The position numbers and the translations under genes were made by a program. From NCBI RefSeq assembly GCF_019711415.1, contig NZ_JAIGNJ010000003.1:186001-250000 (forward strand): 64,000 nt of DNA, in the 5' to 3' direction. Every line of letters starts with the position of its first letter. The stretch's first letter is position 1. Origin of the DNA: Qipengyuania vesicularis (GTDB lineage: Bacteria; Pseudomonadota; Alphaproteobacteria; Sphingomonadales; Sphingomonadaceae). This document shows positions 8,158-18,498 of the stretch, one piece after another. Below the pieces are notes generated by a model. That model worked only from the letters and a program-made list of their open reading frames with translations. It was not told where the DNA came from and did not search any database.

Positions 8158-8562
8158 CTATCCCTCCGCGGCCTCGAGCAGCTGGAAACAGCCCGGCATC
8201 AGCGCGTGGAGCGCGTCGGGACCCTGGGCAGCCATCAGTTGGGTTTCGTACAGCGTATAGGCGCGCACCTGGTCGCGAGAGAGTTTCGCCTCGTCCATCA
8301 GGCGGGCCATGACCTGCACAAAGAATTCGCGTGCGCGATCCTGGCTGACCGCTGGATAGTGCTGCGTGGATGCGACGCCGCCTGCCTGCCCCTTGGCCAC
8401 CATCGCCAGATTGACCGCGCAGCGCAGCCAGGTCGTCTGCGATACAGTGAGCGGCGGCAGGTTCGCCGGCTTCTCGGGCATGGGCGGGCGCGGCGGTGCT
8501 TCCTGTGCATGGGCAGGAACGGCAAGGGCCAGAAGGGCGAAAGCGCTGATCAGGGACTTCAT
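8158..8562 (-). CDS. Hypothetical exported protein, proline-rich N-terminus
   Basis: 134 residues starting MKSLISAFALLALAVPAHAQ, a textbook signal peptide with AHA-Q cleavage, followed by a proline-rich spacer (EAPPRPPMPEKPANLPP) and a helical domain with two cysteines (WLRCAVNLAM and MPGCFQLL) that could form a disulfide. AGGAG lies about eight bases upstream of the ATG. It is divergent from the formaldehyde dehydrogenase gene, leaving a 93-base promoter region. No known family recognised. A much longer reading on this strand, through the dehydrogenase gene, is a shadow. Confidence 0.78.
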   Translation of the reverse strand: MKSLISAFALLALAVPAHAQEAPPRPPMPEKPANLPPLTVSQTTWLRCAVNLAMVAKGQAGGVASTQHYPAVSQDRAREFFVQVMARLMDEAKLSRDQVRAYTLYETQLMAAQGPDALHALMPGCFQLLEAAEG

Positions 8563-8655
8563 ACGGGTACTCCTAGACCAGCCGCGATGAACCGCAAGCA
8601 ACTTGCTCCTACCCGCGCGCTTCCCTAGGCCTGCGCGAAGAGGAGAATATCGCCA

Positions 8656-9764
<1,109 letters not shown>

Positions 9765-9765
<1 letters not shown>

Positions 9766-10121
9766 TGCCCTACAAGGTAAATCTCGACGAGAAGTTCGGC
9801 CAGTTCAGCGAACAATGGGCACCGCGTATCGCCGCGCGCTTCAACGGCAACGAGGTGCGGCTGTGCAAGGTCGAAGGCGACTATCACTGGCACAGCCATC
9901 CCGACACGGACGAGCTGTTCCTGGTCGTCGAGGGCGAACTCGAAATCGACTTTCGCGACCGGACGGAAAAGCTTGCCGCAGGAGAGATGATCGTCGTCCC
10001 GCGCGGAACCGAACATCGCCCGCGCGCCTCAAAAGGCGAGGCAAAGCTCTTTGTCATGGATACCGAGGGCACGCCGAATTCGGGCGACCATGCCACGGCC
10101 AAGGTCGCGGTCGACATCTGA
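9765..10121 (+). CDS. Cupin-domain protein in formaldehyde operon
   Basis: A 118-residue single-domain cupin. Metal-binding cupin motif 1 is intact (HWHSHPDTDELFLVVEGE), and motif 2 is PRGTEHRPRA. It is coupled to frmA by a one-base overlap. Small cupins of this kind are often stand-alone and of unknown activity. The position inside the operon suggests work on a small reactive metabolite or a damage product, but nothing in the sequence fixes the substrate. Confidence 0.88.
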
Positions 10122-10183
10122 GCGCTTGCGCCGCCGCGCGCCGCGCTTAAGGTGGCGAATCGAAACCTAAAGGAGAGAGTTCC

Positions 10184-10564
10184 ATGTACAGCCACATGAT
10201 GGTGGGTTCGAACGACATCGATCGTTCGAAGAAGTTCTACGATGCGACCTTCACGGCCATGGGCGGCCGCGAGGGCAGCGTCGATCCCAAGGGCCGCCTG
10301 ATCTACATGCACAACGGCGGCCTGTTCCTCGTCACCAAGCCGATCGACGGCGAACCGGCAACCCACGGCAATGGCTGCACGGTGGGTTTCGCGATGACCC
10401 CAGAGCAGGCCGATGCATGGCATGCGGCTGGCGTTGAGAACGGCGGCACCGCCATCGAAGACCCGCCGGGCATCCGCGAGGGATCGGGAATGAAGATGTA
10501 TCTTGCCTATCTGCGCGATCCGGACGGCAACAAACTCTGCGCACTGCACCGCGTGACCGATTGA
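10184..10564 (+). CDS. VOC (glyoxalase/bleomycin-resistance) family protein
   Basis: 126 residues of the vicinal-oxygen-chelate fold, starting MYSHMMVGSNDIDRSKKFYDATF. The C-terminal segment AYLRDPDGNKLCALHR is the usual family ending. Candidate metal ligands are the early histidine and the late acidic/His residues. A strong AAAGGAGAGAG site lies before the ATG. The stop overlaps the next gene's TTG by four bases (TTGA). A second, related VOC gene lies at 43251-43646. Substrate unknown; in this context a glutathione-linked aldehyde adduct is a reasonable guess. Confidence 0.9.
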   Translation: MYSHMMVGSNDIDRSKKFYDATFTAMGGREGSVDPKGRLIYMHNGGLFLVTKPIDGEPATHGNGCTVGFAMTPEQADAWHAAGVENGGTAIEDPPGIREGSGMKMYLAYLRDPDGNKLCALHRVTD

Positions 10565-11079
10565 GCGAACACAAGCATCGCGGCGAAGCGGGATTGCGGG
10601 AGGATCTGGACGCCCTCGCAATCCCCTTCGAGCATTTCGAACACGAAGCCGTATTCACCGTCGAGGAAAGCGCGGGCATCAAGGCCGCGATCCCCGGCGA
10701 GCATACCAAGAACCTGTTCCTCAAGGATGCAGGCGGGGCCTTCTGGCTGGTCACCGTCCCCGGCGAGATGCGGGTTGACCTGAAAGCGCTTCCCGGTGCC
10801 ATCGGCTGCAAGCGCGTGAGCTTCGGCAAGCCCGAGCCGATGCTTGAGCTGCTTGGCCTGACACCGGGCTCGGTCACCCCGCTCGGAGCAATCCATGCGC
10901 CGCCGGGCAGCATCACCGTGGTGCTCGACTGCGCTCTCGCCGAAGCGGACCGGATCAACGTCCACCCACTGCGCAACACCGCGACCATCGGGCTTTCCGG
11001 CGCGGACACCTTGCGGCTGCTGGAGCATTGGGGCCATGCGCCGATGATCGCCGACATCCCCGCATTGGAATCCGAATGA
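10561..11079 (+). CDS. proX: Prolyl-tRNA editing protein (YbaK/ProX family)
   Basis: A free-standing aminoacyl-tRNA deacylase of the YbaK/ProX (PrdX/ProXp-ala) family that removes wrongly attached amino acid, usually alanine, from tRNA-Pro. Family features: FEHEAVFTVEE, a lysine in HTKNLFLKD, KRVSFGKPEPMLELLGLTPGSVTPLG and the final HPLRNTATIGLSGADTLRLLE. The start is TTG overlapping the VOC stop (TTGA), and the stop overlaps the fghA start (ATGA), so it is tightly embedded in the operon. 172 residues, normal length. Exact tRNA/amino-acid specificity is not decided by what I can see. Confidence 0.9.
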   Translation: MSEHKHRGEAGLREDLDALAIPFEHFEHEAVFTVEESAGIKAAIPGEHTKNLFLKDAGGAFWLVTVPGEMRVDLKALPGAIGCKRVSFGKPEPMLELLGLTPGSVTPLGAIHAPPGSITVVLDCALAEADRINVHPLRNTATIGLSGADTLRLLEHWGHAPMIADIPALESE

Positions 11080-11915
11080 CGCTCGACTATCTCTCACAGA
11101 ACAAGGCTTTCGGGGGCGACCAGTTCGTCCTCTCTCACCAGTCGGAGGCGACGGGGACGGAGATGACTTTCTCGGTCTATGTCCCGCCACATGCAGAAGG
11201 CGCGAAGCTGCCGGTTCTGTGGTACCTGTCGGGCCTCACCTGCACGCATGCCAATGTGACCGAGAAGGGCGAATACCGCGCGGCCTGCGCTGAGCATGGG
11301 GTAATCTTCGTCGCGCCTGACACGTCCCCTCGCGGCGAGGATGTTCCGGATTCGAAGGACGAATACGACTTCGGGAAGGGCGCGGGCTTCTATGTCGATG
11401 CGACACAGCAGCCATGGTCGAAACACTATCGCATGCGCAGCTACATCGAGGACGAACTGGTCGCGATCATCGAGGCGAACTTTCCCGCCGACATGGCGCG
11501 TCAGGGCATCACCGGCCACTCGATGGGCGGCCACGGCGCGCTGACGATAGCCCTGCGCAATCCCGCCCGCTTCCGCTCGGTCAGCGCCTTCGCCCCCATC
11601 GTCGCTCCGAGCAAGGTGCCATGGGGCGAAAAGGCGCTGGGCCGCTATCTGGGTGAAGACCGCGAGGCCTGGGCCGAGTATGACGCGGTCGCGCTGATCG
11701 AAAACGGTGCACGGCTCGAGCACCTGCTGGTTGACCAGGGCATGGCTGACAATTTCCTCGAGGAGCAGTTGAAGACCGGCCTGCTATCGGTCGCTTGCGC
11801 CAAGGCAGGCATTCCCGCCGAGATCCGCATGCAGGATGGCTACGACCACTCCTACTACTTCATCTCGACCTTCATGGCCGAGCACGTGGCTTGGCATGCG
11901 GAGCGGCTGAACTAA
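11076..11915 (+). CDS. fghA: S-formylglutathione hydrolase
   Basis: Hydrolyses S-formylglutathione to formate and glutathione, the second step after FrmA. An esterase-D type alpha/beta hydrolase of 279 residues. It shows the typical LSGLTCTHANVTEKGEYR region, the nucleophile elbow GHSMGGHGALT, and the His near the end in GYDHSYYFISTF. The start MTLDYLSQNKAFGG is set by the ATGA overlap with proX; a longer reading adds only out-of-family residues. Last gene of the operon; its stop overlaps the convergent STAS gene by four bases. Confidence 0.96.
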   Translation: MTLDYLSQNKAFGGDQFVLSHQSEATGTEMTFSVYVPPHAEGAKLPVLWYLSGLTCTHANVTEKGEYRAACAEHGVIFVAPDTSPRGEDVPDSKDEYDFGKGAGFYVDATQQPWSKHYRMRSYIEDELVAIIEANFPADMARQGITGHSMGGHGALTIALRNPARFRSVSAFAPIVAPSKVPWGEKALGRYLGEDREAWAEYDAVALIENGARLEHLLVDQGMADNFLEEQLKTGLLSVACAKAGIPAEIRMQDGYDHSYYFISTFMAEHVAWHAERLN

Positions 11916-12277
11916 AGCGCAAGCCACTCTTCGGCCACGTCCCGCTGGTCGAGATCGAAGCTCTTGATCTCGATACCCGGAAAGATCGCGCCTTCGATCT
12001 CTGCGGCCTTCTTCAGCCAGTCGGAATCGCTCAGAACGGCGCATTTGTCGAAGGCACCGAGCAGGCCGAAAAGCTTGGGCAGGCGGCTGAACTCGACCCC
12101 GATCGCACCCAGGGTCGGGAGCTCGAAATTCGTGATCCGGTACAGCATCTTGCCACCCTTCACGCCCTGCGACTTGTCGATCAGATCATCTAGCGCGCTG
12201 CGCATGATCTCCGCGTCGATCTTTCCGTCGAGCTCGATATCGACGCGGTCGGCAAACGGCTTGGTGATCTTCAGCAT
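11912..12277 (-). CDS. STAS/SEC14 (SpoIIAA-like) domain protein
   Basis: 121 residues, beginning MLKITKPFADRVDIELDGKIDAEIMRSAL and including GGKMLYRITNFELP and LPKLFGLLGAFDKCAVLSDSDWLKKAAEIEGA, the pattern of the soluble SpoIIAA-like (DUF3478) STAS family. These are single-domain proteins of unknown partner, proposed to bind nucleotides or lipids. GAGGAAAG precedes the ATG. It is followed in reverse by nothing co-oriented and overlaps fghA tail-to-tail; upstream by 12 bases is the lipoprotein gene 12290-12859 on the same strand, so the pair may be one operon. Confidence 0.85.
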   Translation of the reverse strand: MLKITKPFADRVDIELDGKIDAEIMRSALDDLIDKSQGVKGGKMLYRITNFELPTLGAIGVEFSRLPKLFGLLGAFDKCAVLSDSDWLKKAAEIEGAIFPGIEIKSFDLDQRDVAEEWLAL

Positions 12278-12289
12278 GGGCTTTCCTCG

Positions 12290-12859
12290 CTATTCCTCGT
12301 CGGAGATACGCACCATCAGATGCGCGAAGGGCGTATCCTTCCACATGACATAAACGGGTTCCGACGTGTCGTTCGTCATTCCCTCATACGCAGCGGGATC
12401 GGGCAGGATTATCATCATGTGCGGACCATCCTTGATCCACATGTTGTCTTCGGTGGGCTCGGTCGCGGCGGGATCGATATTGCTGACACCGGGCGCCCCA
12501 CCCTCACCTGCGAGCATGTAGGAGACACCGAACTTGCCGGTCGGGAATGCCTCGCCGGCCTGCATCGCGCCAAGCGCTTCCATCCAGACCGCATCATTGC
12601 ACATCGGGCCCATCCCCGGCGTCTCGGCGATGCAGGTCCACCCGTTCGTTCCTTCGCGCAGGACGTTGCCATCCGCGTCGAGTACCGTCGCAGCATCGGT
12701 AACATCGGCCGGGCCGGCAGACAGGGCGCTCTGCATGGGATCTGCCGGGTCTGTTTGCCCGGAATCGGTCTCGCCAGCGTCGGATTCGTTCTCGGTCTGG
12801 CTGCAAGCGGTGGCGAGGGTCAGGGCCGCAATCGATGCGGCAAGGCGAGAAATCTTCAT
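12290..12859 (-). CDS. Predicted lipoprotein, 189 aa
   Basis: Begins MKISRLAASIAALTLATACSQTE, a lipoprotein signal with lipobox LATAC (Cys19), followed by an acidic, Ser/Thr-rich spacer and a compact domain that includes NGWTCIAETPGMGPMCNDAVW, two cysteines likely paired after export, and SYMLAGEGGAPGVSNIDPAAT. No charged residue suggests inner-membrane retention rules beyond +2 Ser, so outer-membrane sorting is expected. GGGAGGAAA lies just before the ATG. Similar proteins are unnamed in sphingomonads. Function unknown. Confidence 0.82.
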   Translation of the reverse strand: MKISRLAASIAALTLATACSQTENESDAGETDSGQTDPADPMQSALSAGPADVTDAATVLDADGNVLREGTNGWTCIAETPGMGPMCNDAVWMEALGAMQAGEAFPTGKFGVSYMLAGEGGAPGVSNIDPAATEPTEDNMWIKDGPHMMIILPDPAAYEGMTNDTSEPVYVMWKDTPFAHLMVRISDEE

Positions 12860-13016
12860 GGTTTCCTCCCGCGACCCCAGGTTTCGGGAGCGGGAAGCAT
12901 ACGCTTCCTGTGCGCCAATCGCAAAATGGGGCCAAAGCCCTCTGTTTACAGGCCTTTTCTTGCAGCCTTAGCGTGCGGTAGAAGTAGCGCAATCCGTGCG
13001 AGAGCCGGAGTCGCCC

Positions 13017-14237
13017 TCACCCATGCTTGGCGATGAACTCCTCGACCACCGGGGCAATCTTTCCGCGCCATTTGCTGCCGTTGAAGATGCCGTAATGCCC
13101 GGCCCCCTCGGCCATGTAGTAACGCTTCTTGCTCGCCTTCAGATTGGGCGTGAGGTCGAGCGCTGCCTTGGTCTGGCCCAGCCCGGAGATATCGTCGCGC
13201 TCACCCTCGATGGCGAGCAGCGCCGTCCTGGTGATATCGCCGAGGTCCACCAGCTTGCCTCGGTGCATGAAAGTGCCGTTGGGGATTGCGTGGTCCTGGA
13301 AAACCTCCTGCACGGTCTGGAGGTAGAATTCCGCGGTCATGTCGCAGACGCTGCGGTATTCGTCGTAGAAATCCTTGGTCGCCTGCGCGCTGGCCTCGTC
13401 GCCCTTGGTGAGGTGTTTGAACATCTCGTAATGGCTCATCATGTGATTGCCGAGGTTCATGCTCATGAAGCCGGCAAGTTGCATGAAGCCGGGATAGACC
13501 CGGCGTCCGGAGCCACGATACTGCATCGGGACGGTGGCGATCACGTTCTGGCGGAACCATTCGATCGGCCGTTCCATCGCGAGGTCGTTGACGCTGGTGG
13601 GCGAGCAGCGCGTGTCGATCGGCCCGCCCATCATGGTGAGCGTCTTCGGCGTGCACTCGTGCGCGTCGCGGTTCATGATCGCAGTCGCAGCGAACACGGG
13701 GACCGAGGGCTGGCACACGGCCATGACCTGCGCGCCGGGGCCGATATGCTCGAGGAAACCGATCACGTAATCGATGTAATCGTCGAGATCGAAATGTCCT
13801 TCGTGCAGCGGTACGTCGCGTGCATCCGCCCAGTCGGTGACGTAAACGGTATAGTTCTCGAGCATCCGCTCGACCGTACCGCGCAACAGCGTGGCGTAAT
13901 GCCCGCTCATCGGCGCAACGACCAGCAGGCGCGGGGCATCTTCGGGCAGGCCTTCGCGGCGGAACCGCTTCAGATCGCCGAAGGGCCGGTTGACCACCGT
14001 CGCCTCGACTACCGGATAATGGTGGCCTCCGGCCTCAACCGTCTCGATGCCCCAGGCGGGCTTGCCGTACGTGGCTGTTGCGTGCGCGAACACGTCGAGC
14101 GCGCTCGCAGCCACCGGGCCCATGCCCATGTAGCCGAAAGGCAGCGCCGGGTTGGACAGCATCTCGGCTCCGATGGAAGCCCAGGTGCTGGCGCTCGAAA
14201 GCCAGCTGCGCTGCAGTTCATAGGCGTGGTAAAGCAT
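13017..14237 (-). CDS. phaZ: Intracellular polyhydroxyalkanoate depolymerase
   Basis: 406-residue alpha/beta hydrolase matching type I intracellular PHB depolymerases: start MLYHAYELQRSWL, family segment FGDLKRF, and the lipase-like box in which cysteine is the nucleophile (VCQPSVP, Cys175). Later conserved stretches are MGGPIDTR, LGNHMMSHYEMFKHL and the catalytic-His-type GAGHYGIFNGSKWR near the end. It mobilises stored PHA granules in the cytoplasm. A GGGGA site precedes the ATG. A 15-base perfect palindrome lies 82 bases upstream of the start in the divergent promoter region. Confidence 0.93.
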   Translation of the reverse strand: MLYHAYELQRSWLSSASTWASIGAEMLSNPALPFGYMGMGPVAASALDVFAHATATYGKPAWGIETVEAGGHHYPVVEATVVNRPFGDLKRFRREGLPEDAPRLLVVAPMSGHYATLLRGTVERMLENYTVYVTDWADARDVPLHEGHFDLDDYIDYVIGFLEHIGPGAQVMAVCQPSVPVFAATAIMNRDAHECTPKTLTMMGGPIDTRCSPTSVNDLAMERPIEWFRQNVIATVPMQYRGSGRRVYPGFMQLAGFMSMNLGNHMMSHYEMFKHLTKGDEASAQATKDFYDEYRSVCDMTAEFYLQTVQEVFQDHAIPNGTFMHRGKLVDLGDITRTALLAIEGERDDISGLGQTKAALDLTPNLKASKKRYYMAEGAGHYGIFNGSKWRGKIAPVVEEFIAKHG

Positions 14238-14318
14238 TCTCGTCCCCTGCGGCCCGCCTGTGTTGTGTTTTCTCTAACGGACAATGTTGAACCGAGGGTT
14301 CTGCCGCGAAGAATCCCA

Positions 14319-14333
14319 TTGTGCAATGCACAA
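14319..14333. promoter_or_regulatory. Perfect 15-bp palindrome, candidate PhaR-type operator
   Basis: TTGTGCAATGCACAA is a perfect dyad (TTGTGCA-A-TGCACAA) between phaZ and the divergent ABC exporter. The TGC..GCA core resembles sites described for PhaR, the repressor of PHA-granule genes in alphaproteobacteria. The dyad is seen; the regulator is inferred. Confidence 0.5.
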
Positions 14334-14403
14334 ACGGGGTAAAAGTGCCGGTAAGGTGCCTCTGCTGTGGATTTTCCCTGTCGCGATGCCTAGTTGGGCG
14401 GCA

Positions 14404-16218
14404 ATGGACGAGACGGGCAACACGAAGAAATCTAAGCGCAGGCTGTTCCGCCGCCGCAAGAGCGAACCGCGCACGCTGAAGCCGCTGCGGATGGTATTTG
14501 CTGCGATGCGGAAATACCCTGGCCATGTCGCGCTGGCGCTGATCGCGCTGCTGATTACAGCCGCCGCTACACTGGCGATCCCGGCAGGCTTCAAGATGGT
14601 GATCGATAGCGGTTTCGGTGCCGATGGCGATCCCAACCAGATGGGCCGCTGGTTCCGCTACCTCCTCATGATCGTGTGCGTGCTGGCCTTCGGGACGGCC
14701 ATGCGGTTCTATTTCGTCAGCTGGCTGGGCGAGCGCGTGGTCGCCGACGTGCGCATGCGCGTGCAGGAGAATCTGCTGCGCCTCGCCCCCGGTTTCTACG
14801 AAGAGAACAGCCCCAAGGAAATCTCCAGCCGGATGACGAGCGATACCGCGCTGATCGAAACGACCGTGGGCAGCACGGTCTCGGTCGCCCTGCGCAACAC
14901 GCTCGTGTCGATCGGCGGTACAGCCTACCTGTTCTACCTCGTGCCCGGCCTGACCATGGGCATGCTGCTGATCATCCCCGCCATCGTCATCCCGATCACA
15001 CTGTTCGGCAGCCGGCTGCGCAAGGTCAGCCGCACTAGCCAAGATCGCGTCGCCGATATCGGGGCCATGGTGACCGAAGTCTTGTCTGCGATGAAGATCG
15101 TGCAGGGCTTCAACCAGGAGACCCGCGAACAGCAACGCTTCGGCGAGGCTGTCGAGCGGACCTTCACCGTCGCCAAGCGCCGCATCATCATCCGCGCTGC
15201 GCTCACCGCCTGCATCATCCTGTTCATCTTCGGCGGTATCACCCTGCTGGTGTGGCGCGGTGCCGAGGCCGTCAACGAAGGGACGATTTCTGGCGGCACC
15301 ATTGCGGCCTTCGTCCTGACAGCGGGCCTCGTCGCCGGCTCCTTCGGGGCGTTGACCGAGGTTTACGGCGACCTTTTGCGCGCCAGCGGAGCAGCCAGCA
15401 GGCTGTCGGAACTGCTCGAAGAGCAGCCCGGGATTGCGGCGCCCGATAACCCGATGGCGCTGCCCAGCCCGCCGCGCGGCGGATTGTCATTCCGCAATGT
15501 CAGCTTCTACTACCCGACCCGGCCAGAGGCCCCCGCGCTGAGCGACTTCAGCCTCGAAGTCGAGCCGGGCGAGACCGTCGCCATCGTCGGCCCTTCCGGG
15601 GCAGGCAAATCGACCATCTTCCAGCTCGCCGAACGCTTCTACGACCCGCAGGCGGGCACGGTTCGCCTCGACGGCATTCCGTTGACCAAGGCAGATCCGG
15701 CGCATGTCCGCGACCGCATGGCTTTCGTGCCGCAGGAAGGCGTGCTCTTCTCCGCCAGCGCACGCGACAATCTGCGCTACGGCCGTTGGGACGCGACCGA
15801 AGAGGAGATCTGGGCTGCCGCTCGCGCAGCGAACGCTGCAGAGTTCCTCGAGAAACTGCCGCAGGGCCTCGACACCTACCTTGGTGAAAGCGGGACCCAG
15901 CTGTCGGGTGGCCAGCGCCAGCGTGTCGCCATCGCGCGCGCCCTGCTGCGCGACGCACCGATCCTCCTGCTGGACGAAGCGACCAGCGCACTCGACGCGG
16001 AGAGCGAGCGCCTGGTGCAGGATGCGCTCGAACACCTCATGGAAGACCGCACCACGCTGGTGATCGCACACCGCCTCGCCACCGTGCGTGCGGCCGATCG
16101 CATTGTCGTGATGGAGGATGGACGCCTCGTCGAACAGGGCACGCACGACCAACTGGCTGGCAATGGCGGGCTCTACGCGCGGCTTGCCAAGCTCCAGTTC
16201 GGTGAGGAAACCGCCTGA
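14404..16218 (+). CDS. ABC exporter, fused permease-ATPase (MsbA-like half transporter)
   Basis: 604 residues: a short basic N-terminus, six membrane helices (roughly residues 35-320) and a C-terminal ATPase with Walker A GPSGAGKST, Q-loop FVPQEGVLFSAS, signature LSGGQRQR, Walker B ILLLDEATSALD and H-loop IAHRLAT. It works as a dimer. This ABCB/MsbA-type architecture exports lipids, drugs or peptides; substrate not predictable. I start at MDETGNTKKSKRR because the charged segment then precedes helix 1; readings from 14284 or 14386 add an unlikely leader. Divergent from phaZ, with a palindrome between. Confidence 0.9.
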   Translation: MDETGNTKKSKRRLFRRRKSEPRTLKPLRMVFAAMRKYPGHVALALIALLITAAATLAIPAGFKMVIDSGFGADGDPNQMGRWFRYLLMIVCVLAFGTAMRFYFVSWLGERVVADVRMRVQENLLRLAPGFYEENSPKEISSRMTSDTALIETTVGSTVSVALRNTLVSIGGTAYLFYLVPGLTMGMLLIIPAIVIPITLFGSRLRKVSRTSQDRVADIGAMVTEVLSAMKIVQGFNQETREQQRFGEAVERTFTVAKRRIIIRAALTACIILFIFGGITLLVWRGAEAVNEGTISGGTIAAFVLTAGLVAGSFGALTEVYGDLLRASGAASRLSELLEEQPGIAAPDNPMALPSPPRGGLSFRNVSFYYPTRPEAPALSDFSLEVEPGETVAIVGPSGAGKSTIFQLAERFYDPQAGTVRLDGIPLTKADPAHVRDRMAFVPQEGVLFSASARDNLRYGRWDATEEEIWAAARAANAAEFLEKLPQGLDTYLGESGTQLSGGQRQRVAIARALLRDAPILLLDEATSALDAESERLVQDALEHLMEDRTTLVIAHRLATVRAADRIVVMEDGRLVEQGTHDQLAGNGGLYARLAKLQFGEETA

Positions 16219-16352
16219 TCGCTCGACCAATCCCCAGCGCCAGCCGACGAACGACAACTTCACAAGTCGCAAGCTGCTAATCAGCTTCGCACGGGGCCGA
16301 TCGTGCGCAAGAGGGACGCGCCCGGCCTGCTACCTGTTTCGGAGAGTTATTG

Positions 16353-18473
16353 ATGACCAAGACATTCCTTGCTGCAGGCGCTTCGGCGCTTGCCCTGATG
16401 CTTGCGGCGCCTGCCGCGGCGGAGACCGCCGAAAGCACCGCGCCGACCATGGATTTCGGCGAGTGGGGCGTCGGCCTCGACCTGATCGATGAAAGTGTCG
16501 ATCCGGGCGACGATTTCAATGCCTATACCAATGGCATCTGGATCAGTTCGAACGAGATCCCGGGCGACCGCAATCGCTACGGTGCCTTCGATATGCTGCG
16601 CGAAGAAGCGATCTATGACGTGCGCCGGTTGGTGACCGACCTCGTCGCGTCCGATCCCGCACCGGGCACCTCCGCACGCCGCATCGTCGATGCCTACAAC
16701 GCCTATATGGACGTGGACGCAATCGATGCCTCCGGCCTCGCCCCCGCCCAGCCCTATCTCGGCAAGATCTTTGGCGCGGAATCGCTCGACGACCTGGTGA
16801 AGCTGTTCGGCACGCCGGGCTACTCCGCAATGGTCAGCGCCAATGTCGGCGTGGACGCGCGCAACCCTACGCAGCATGCCGTGACCGTCGGTTTCGACGG
16901 GATGGGGCTGCCCGATCGCGACTATTACCTCGTCGATTCGGAAAACAATCTGAAGGTTCGCGAGGCCTATCTCGATTATCTGACCACGGTTCTTGGAGCG
17001 GCGGGCTACACCGATGCGCGCGAAGCTGCAGAGGCCGTCTACGCCTTCGAGACCAAGGTCGCCGAACTCGAATGGGCACGCCAGATGCTGCGCCGTCCGC
17101 AGCTGACCTACAATGTCCTTTCGCGTGACGATCTCGTCGCAATGGCTGGCGATTTCCCGATCGAGACCCTGCTCGCCACTTCCCGGTTCGAAGGCGAGAC
17201 GCGCTTCCTCGCCAACCAGATCCCGCCGACCGACGAGGAGATGGAAAGCGAAAAGCTGACCGATGAGCAGAAGGCGATGATCGGCGGCGGACTGCCCGCG
17301 ATGATGCAGCTGCTTACCGAAACCCCGCTGCCCACGATCCAGGCCTACATGGCCAAGAACTTCCTCGGCAATAACGCGGCAGTCCTGTCGAGCGATCTCG
17401 ACGCAGCCGTGTTCGATTTCTACGGCCGCACGATCAATGGCCAGACCGAGCAGCAGGAACGCTGGAAGCGCGGCATCGCGCATGTCGAAGGCGCGCTTGG
17501 CGAACAGCTTGGTGCGCTTTACGTGGCGCGCTATTTCCCGCCCGAAAGCAAGGCGCGGATGGACGAGCTCGTCGCCAATCTCCAGCGTGCGATGAACAGC
17601 GCGCTCGATCGCAACGAGTGGATGACGCCCGATACGATCGCGCAGGCGCGCGAGAAGCTGAACGGCTTCACCCCGATGATCGGCTACCCCGAGGAATTCG
17701 AGACCTATGACGGGCTCGAAATCGATCCGACGGACCCGCTCGGTAACCTCATGAGCACGCGTCGCTGGAACCGTGAAGACAATCGTGCACGCCTCGGAAC
17801 CGAAGTCGATCCCAGCGAATGGGGCATGTTCCCGCAGCAGGTGAATGCCTATTATTCGCCGCTCACCAACCGCATCGTCTTCCCCGCCGCCATCCTGCAG
17901 CCGCCGTTCTTCAACGCGGATGCCGATGAAGCGGTGAACTATGGCGGAATCGGTGCCGTTATCGGCCACGAGATCGGCCATGGTTACGACGACCAGGGCA
18001 GTCAGTTCGATGCCAAGGGCACGCTGCGCAACTGGTGGCAGGACGAAGACCGCGAGGGCTTCGAACGCTACACCGCGCGCATGGCCGAGTTCATCGAAGC
18101 CTATTGCCCGGTCGAAAGCCCCGAGGGCCCAGTCTGCCTCCGCGGCGGCCAGTCGATGGGTGAAACGCTAGGCGACGTGGTCGGCCTGCAAATGGCCTAC
18201 CAGGCCTACAAGCTTTCGCTCAATGGCGAGGAAGCCCCGGTAATCGACGGGCTGACCGGCGACCAGCGCTTCTTCCTCGGCTTCGCGCAGATCTGGCGTG
18301 GGATGGAACGCGAGGAATCGCTGCGCAACCGCGTGATGACCGCCAACCACCCGCCGGGTGAATTCCGCCTCAACAATGCCGTGCGCCACATCGATGCATG
18401 GTACGACGCGTTCAACGTCACCGAGGACGATGCGCTCTACCTGCCGCCGGAACAGCGCATCAAGATCTGGTAA
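16353..18473 (+). CDS. M13 family (neprilysin-like) zinc metallopeptidase
   Basis: 706-residue exported endopeptidase. The signal peptide is MTKTFLAAGASALALMLAAPAAAE. The M13 N-terminal domain starts with the typical VDPGDDFNAYTNGIW. The catalytic part shows NAYYSPLTNRIVFPAAIL, zinc motif HEIGHGYDDQGSQFD (HExxH), and the third-ligand motif ETLGDVVGLQMAYQAY. The C-terminus has the FFLGFAQIWR and HPPGEFR signatures. GGAGAG sits seven bases before the ATG; an adjacent TTG one codon earlier is less likely. It cleaves peptides in the periplasm. A strong terminator follows, so it is probably monocistronic. Confidence 0.96.
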   Translation: MTKTFLAAGASALALMLAAPAAAETAESTAPTMDFGEWGVGLDLIDESVDPGDDFNAYTNGIWISSNEIPGDRNRYGAFDMLREEAIYDVRRLVTDLVASDPAPGTSARRIVDAYNAYMDVDAIDASGLAPAQPYLGKIFGAESLDDLVKLFGTPGYSAMVSANVGVDARNPTQHAVTVGFDGMGLPDRDYYLVDSENNLKVREAYLDYLTTVLGAAGYTDAREAAEAVYAFETKVAELEWARQMLRRPQLTYNVLSRDDLVAMAGDFPIETLLATSRFEGETRFLANQIPPTDEEMESEKLTDEQKAMIGGGLPAMMQLLTETPLPTIQAYMAKNFLGNNAAVLSSDLDAAVFDFYGRTINGQTEQQERWKRGIAHVEGALGEQLGALYVARYFPPESKARMDELVANLQRAMNSALDRNEWMTPDTIAQAREKLNGFTPMIGYPEEFETYDGLEIDPTDPLGNLMSTRRWNREDNRARLGTEVDPSEWGMFPQQVNAYYSPLTNRIVFPAAILQPPFFNADADEAVNYGGIGAVIGHEIGHGYDDQGSQFDAKGTLRNWWQDEDREGFERYTARMAEFIEAYCPVESPEGPVCLRGGQSMGETLGDVVGLQMAYQAYKLSLNGEEAPVIDGLTGDQRFFLGFAQIWRGMEREESLRNRVMTANHPPGEFRLNNAVRHIDAWYDAFNVTEDDALYLPPEQRIKIW

Positions 18474-18498
18474 TCGAGCTCTCGAGAGAGGAGCGAAG

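Noticed and set aside
16347-17981. Minus-strand 544-codon frame across the M13 peptidase
   Set aside because: Antisense shadow of a gene with complete catalytic motifs; no domain of its own.
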